Origin: Burkholderia sp. IMCC1007
Lineage (GTDB): Bacteria > Pseudomonadota > Gammaproteobacteria > Burkholderiales > Burkholderiaceae
Length of the DNA stretch: 64,000 bases
Reading direction: 5' to 3'
Assembly: GCF_027257875.1 (NCBI RefSeq)
Contig: NZ_JAPVQY010000001.1
Coordinates: 186,001-250,000, forward strand
Numbering within the stretch: the first letter of the stretch is position 1; each line of letters opens with the position of its first letter. The notes beneath the pieces are model-generated. The model was not told where the DNA came from, ran no database searches, and saw nothing but the letters and a program-made list of their open reading frames with translations. Below are positions 62,543 to 64,000 of this stretch, piece by piece. The position numbers and the translations under genes were made by a program.

Positions 62543-62996
62543 GGACGACTCCTCGGTGAGGTGCGAATGCGATGGCGGGGCATGACGAGGCAACGCGAGC
62601 CGCGGCGCGGCACAGCATGCCGCGCACGTCGCTGCGTGTCATTCAGCATGCCGCTTCAGTCATCGCAATCCGCGTGCGCTGGATGCCGCCAGCGCTTCGG
62701 TTAAGACTCCTCTTCGTTTTCAATGCTTGTCGGGTGTGTCTGCGATGTCGACCCGACGGGGAAGCCAGTCAGGGCATGCGACGAATGTGTCGAAGTGGTT
62801 GCAATGTAGACGATTGGAATGCCGCGCAACAGGCGGTTTTTTGTAACAGGACGTAGCCGGAAATCGTTGCCGGAAGCCGGTGTCCGGCATGCAAGATTTG
62901 CCGTTGCGGCCGCATCGAAATCGAATCGGAAACGCGAATCGCAATCGCTTGCGATTGATGTCGGCACGCACCGGTCGCGAGCACGTGATGCGCTGC
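62543..62996. other. Gene-free region with a hairpin
   Basis: 454 bp without a recognisable gene. AATCGCAA (62937-62944) pairs with TTGCGATT (62949-62956) around TCGC, 41 nt past the MarR-type gene stop, and may end that transcript. The rest should hold the promoter of the propeller-protein gene. Confidence 0.5.
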
Positions 62997-63428
62997 TCAG
63001 CGCTCCACGGGAAACCGGTCCTGCAACGCGTGCAGCCAGCGCGCGACGACGTCGAGTTCCTCGTCGGAAAACCCGTCGCACAGCTTGCCGTTGAGCTCGC
63101 GCAGCAGCACGCGCGCGCGCTTGAGCGCCGCGTGACCTGCGTCGGTCAGGAACAGGCGTGTCGCGCGCCCGTCGTCCGAGTCGGCGTGACGCGCGAGCAA
63201 GCCGGCTTTCGCCATCCGATCCGCGAGCCCCGTCATCGCGGACGGCGCCAGTTGCAGCGCCGCGCCGACTTCGCCGATCAGCGCGCCGTCCTGCTTCGCG
63301 AGACAGAACAGCACGCCGGCCTGCGCGGCGCTCGCTCGCGTATCGGTCTCGGCCTTGCGGTCGACCCAGCGCTGCACGCGCCGCTGGCCGATGTTCAACA
63401 GTAAAAACAGTCGTCGATCTTCGCTCAA
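62997..63428 (-). CDS. MarR-family transcriptional regulator
   Basis: 143 aa. Winged-helix core: 'QAGVLFCLAKQDGALIGEVG', 'LQLAPSAMTGLADRMAKAGL' (recognition helix) and 'ADSDDGRATRLFLTDAGHAA' (wing). The start is TTG at 63428, inside a TTGA overlap with the upstream hydrolase stop; no ATG or GTG gives a proper N-terminus. The coupling implies that hydrolase and repressor are made together, and the regulator may respond to the hydrolase's substrate or product. Confidence 0.85.
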   Translation of the reverse strand: MSEDRRLFLLLNIGQRRVQRWVDRKAETDTRASAAQAGVLFCLAKQDGALIGEVGAALQLAPSAMTGLADRMAKAGLLARHADSDDGRATRLFLTDAGHAALKRARVLLRELNGKLCDGFSDEELDVVARWLHALQDRFPVER

Positions 63429-64000
63429 GCTCGGTTCCCACCAGCAATGGAAAGGGACGGGCGACCCGCATCGCGTGACGCATCGAGCGCCTGCGCGAGC
63501 CAGTCGGCGACAGCGGGCCACAGCACCGTGCCGGGCCGGCTGCGGAAGAAACCCATGTGCCCGACCGGTCCGCTGCCGGCCGCATGCGGATCGATCTGGC
63601 GGCGTTCGACGGCCGCCCGGGTCAGGTAGCTTACCAGTAGGTCGATCGCGCGCGGGTTCGCCCACGGGTCGTCGTCGAAGCCCAGCGCGAGGATCGGCAA
63701 CTGCTGTTTCCCGAAACGCTCGGCGGCGCCCAGCGTCGGATCGTCGAAGAAGTAGCGTGGCAGCGTGGTCCAGCGGCTCCATTCGCGGAACACGCCGGCC
63801 GGCAGATCCTCGCCGAGCCCGAGCCGCTTGCCGGGCACGTAGCCGAGCAGCGCGCACGCGAGCGGGCCGAGCACGCGCAGGATCAGCCGCACCTTCAGGC
63901 GTTCCGCCGCGCGCGAGATCAGCCGTGTGCTGCCCGCGTGCGCGGCGACCATCACCGCCGCACGCAGGTGCGCGGTGCCGGCCGACAATCCGATCGCGTG
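63425..64000 (-). CDS. Alpha/beta-fold hydrolase, C-terminal part
   Basis: 192 codons are visible; the start lies beyond the window. The first residues, 'HAIGLSAGTAHLRAAVMVAA', hold the nucleophile elbow G-L-S-A-G (Ser at the window edge). 'ILALGFDDDPWANPRAIDLL' supplies the acid position and 'GPVGHMGFFRS' the catalytic His. It resembles predicted esterases/serine-aminopeptidase-like hydrolases of about 280-300 aa. Its TGA overlaps the TTG start of the MarR gene by 4 bp. Confidence 0.82.
   Translation of the reverse strand, partial: HAIGLSAGTAHLRAAVMVAAHAGSTRLISRAAERLKVRLILRVLGPLACALLGYVPGKRLGLGEDLPAGVFREWSRWTTLPRYFFDDPTLGAAERFGKQQLPILALGFDDDPWANPRAIDLLVSYLTRAAVERRQIDPHAAGSGPVGHMGFFRSRPGTVLWPAVADWLAQALDASRDAGRPSLSIAGGNRA

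Noticed and set aside
1-64000. CRISPR arrays, insertion sequences, prophage genes, tRNA or rRNA
   Set aside because: No regularly spaced repeats, transposase, integrase or structural RNA sequence noticed on either strand.

Overview
High GC content with strong GC3 bias, the presence of aceA, pckG, etfBA and otsA, and the mix of many short-chain dehydrogenases (SDRs), TonB receptors and LysR/AraC/Lrp regulators point to a Burkholderia cepacia complex-type betaproteobacterium. A secondary, accessory-rich chromosome fits best. The organism call is inference from gene content. I see no insertion sequence, phage, tRNA, rRNA or CRISPR array.

Layout. 1-11.5 kb: tail of an efflux outer-membrane protein, then a minus-strand block with the lower meta-cleavage enzymes (aldolase, acylating acetaldehyde dehydrogenase, hydratase), a DUF1329/DUF1302 outer-membrane pair and an SDR. 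Facing it is a plus-strand operon: C-C bond hydrolase, SDR, etfB, etfA and a gamma-carbonic-anhydrase-like protein. 11.5-16 kb: small proteins, an alpha/beta-hydrolase remnant, an MFS transporter and a DUF1326-DUF2182-CusF-like metal-handling set. 16-23.7 kb: a molybdopterin S/N-oxide reductase with a divergent AraC regulator, a VOC protein, a divergent Lrp/LysE pair, and btuB behind a cobalamin riboswitch. 23.7-28.8 kb: an AraC regulator divergent from a five-gene operon (two dimeric-barrel-type proteins, a quinone-oxidoreductase-like MDR enzyme, two SDRs).

29-33.4 kb: a YbaK-type deacylase, PAS regulator and hydroxyaspartate/serine-threonine ammonia-lyase operon, then isocitrate lyase with a clear terminator. 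33.4-46.4 kb: an SDR/NTF2 block built around pckG. It has an EthD-type protein, three NTF2-fold proteins, five intact SDRs, one SDR with its catalytic middle deleted, an NAD-dependent epimerase-like protein and a 3-ketosteroid-dehydrogenase-like flavoprotein. 46.5-55 kb: an AcpA-type phosphatase, a second-type FtsH, OsmC, OtsA, a 145-bp imperfect tandem repeat and a chemoreceptor. 55.4-64 kb: a ZnuD-like TonB receptor under a Zur-box-like operator, a LysR regulator divergent from two Rieske oxygenases, an Asp-box (sialidase-fold) exported protein, a MarR regulator and the end of an alpha/beta hydrolase.

How it may fit together (inference). Flavin dehydrogenase, Rieske oxygenases, many SDRs, NTF2/EthD/Dabb proteins, HsaD/MhpC-like hydrolase, hydratase-aldolase-acetaldehyde dehydrogenase and ETF are the parts expected for breakdown of a polycyclic or steroid-like compound to acetyl-CoA and pyruvate. 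AceA and PckG would then serve growth on those C2 units. The aceA and pckG upstream regions share a TTGC-AWC-GCAA palindrome, suggesting one common regulator. No ring-cleavage dioxygenase lies in the window, so the pathway is either split or a looser collection.
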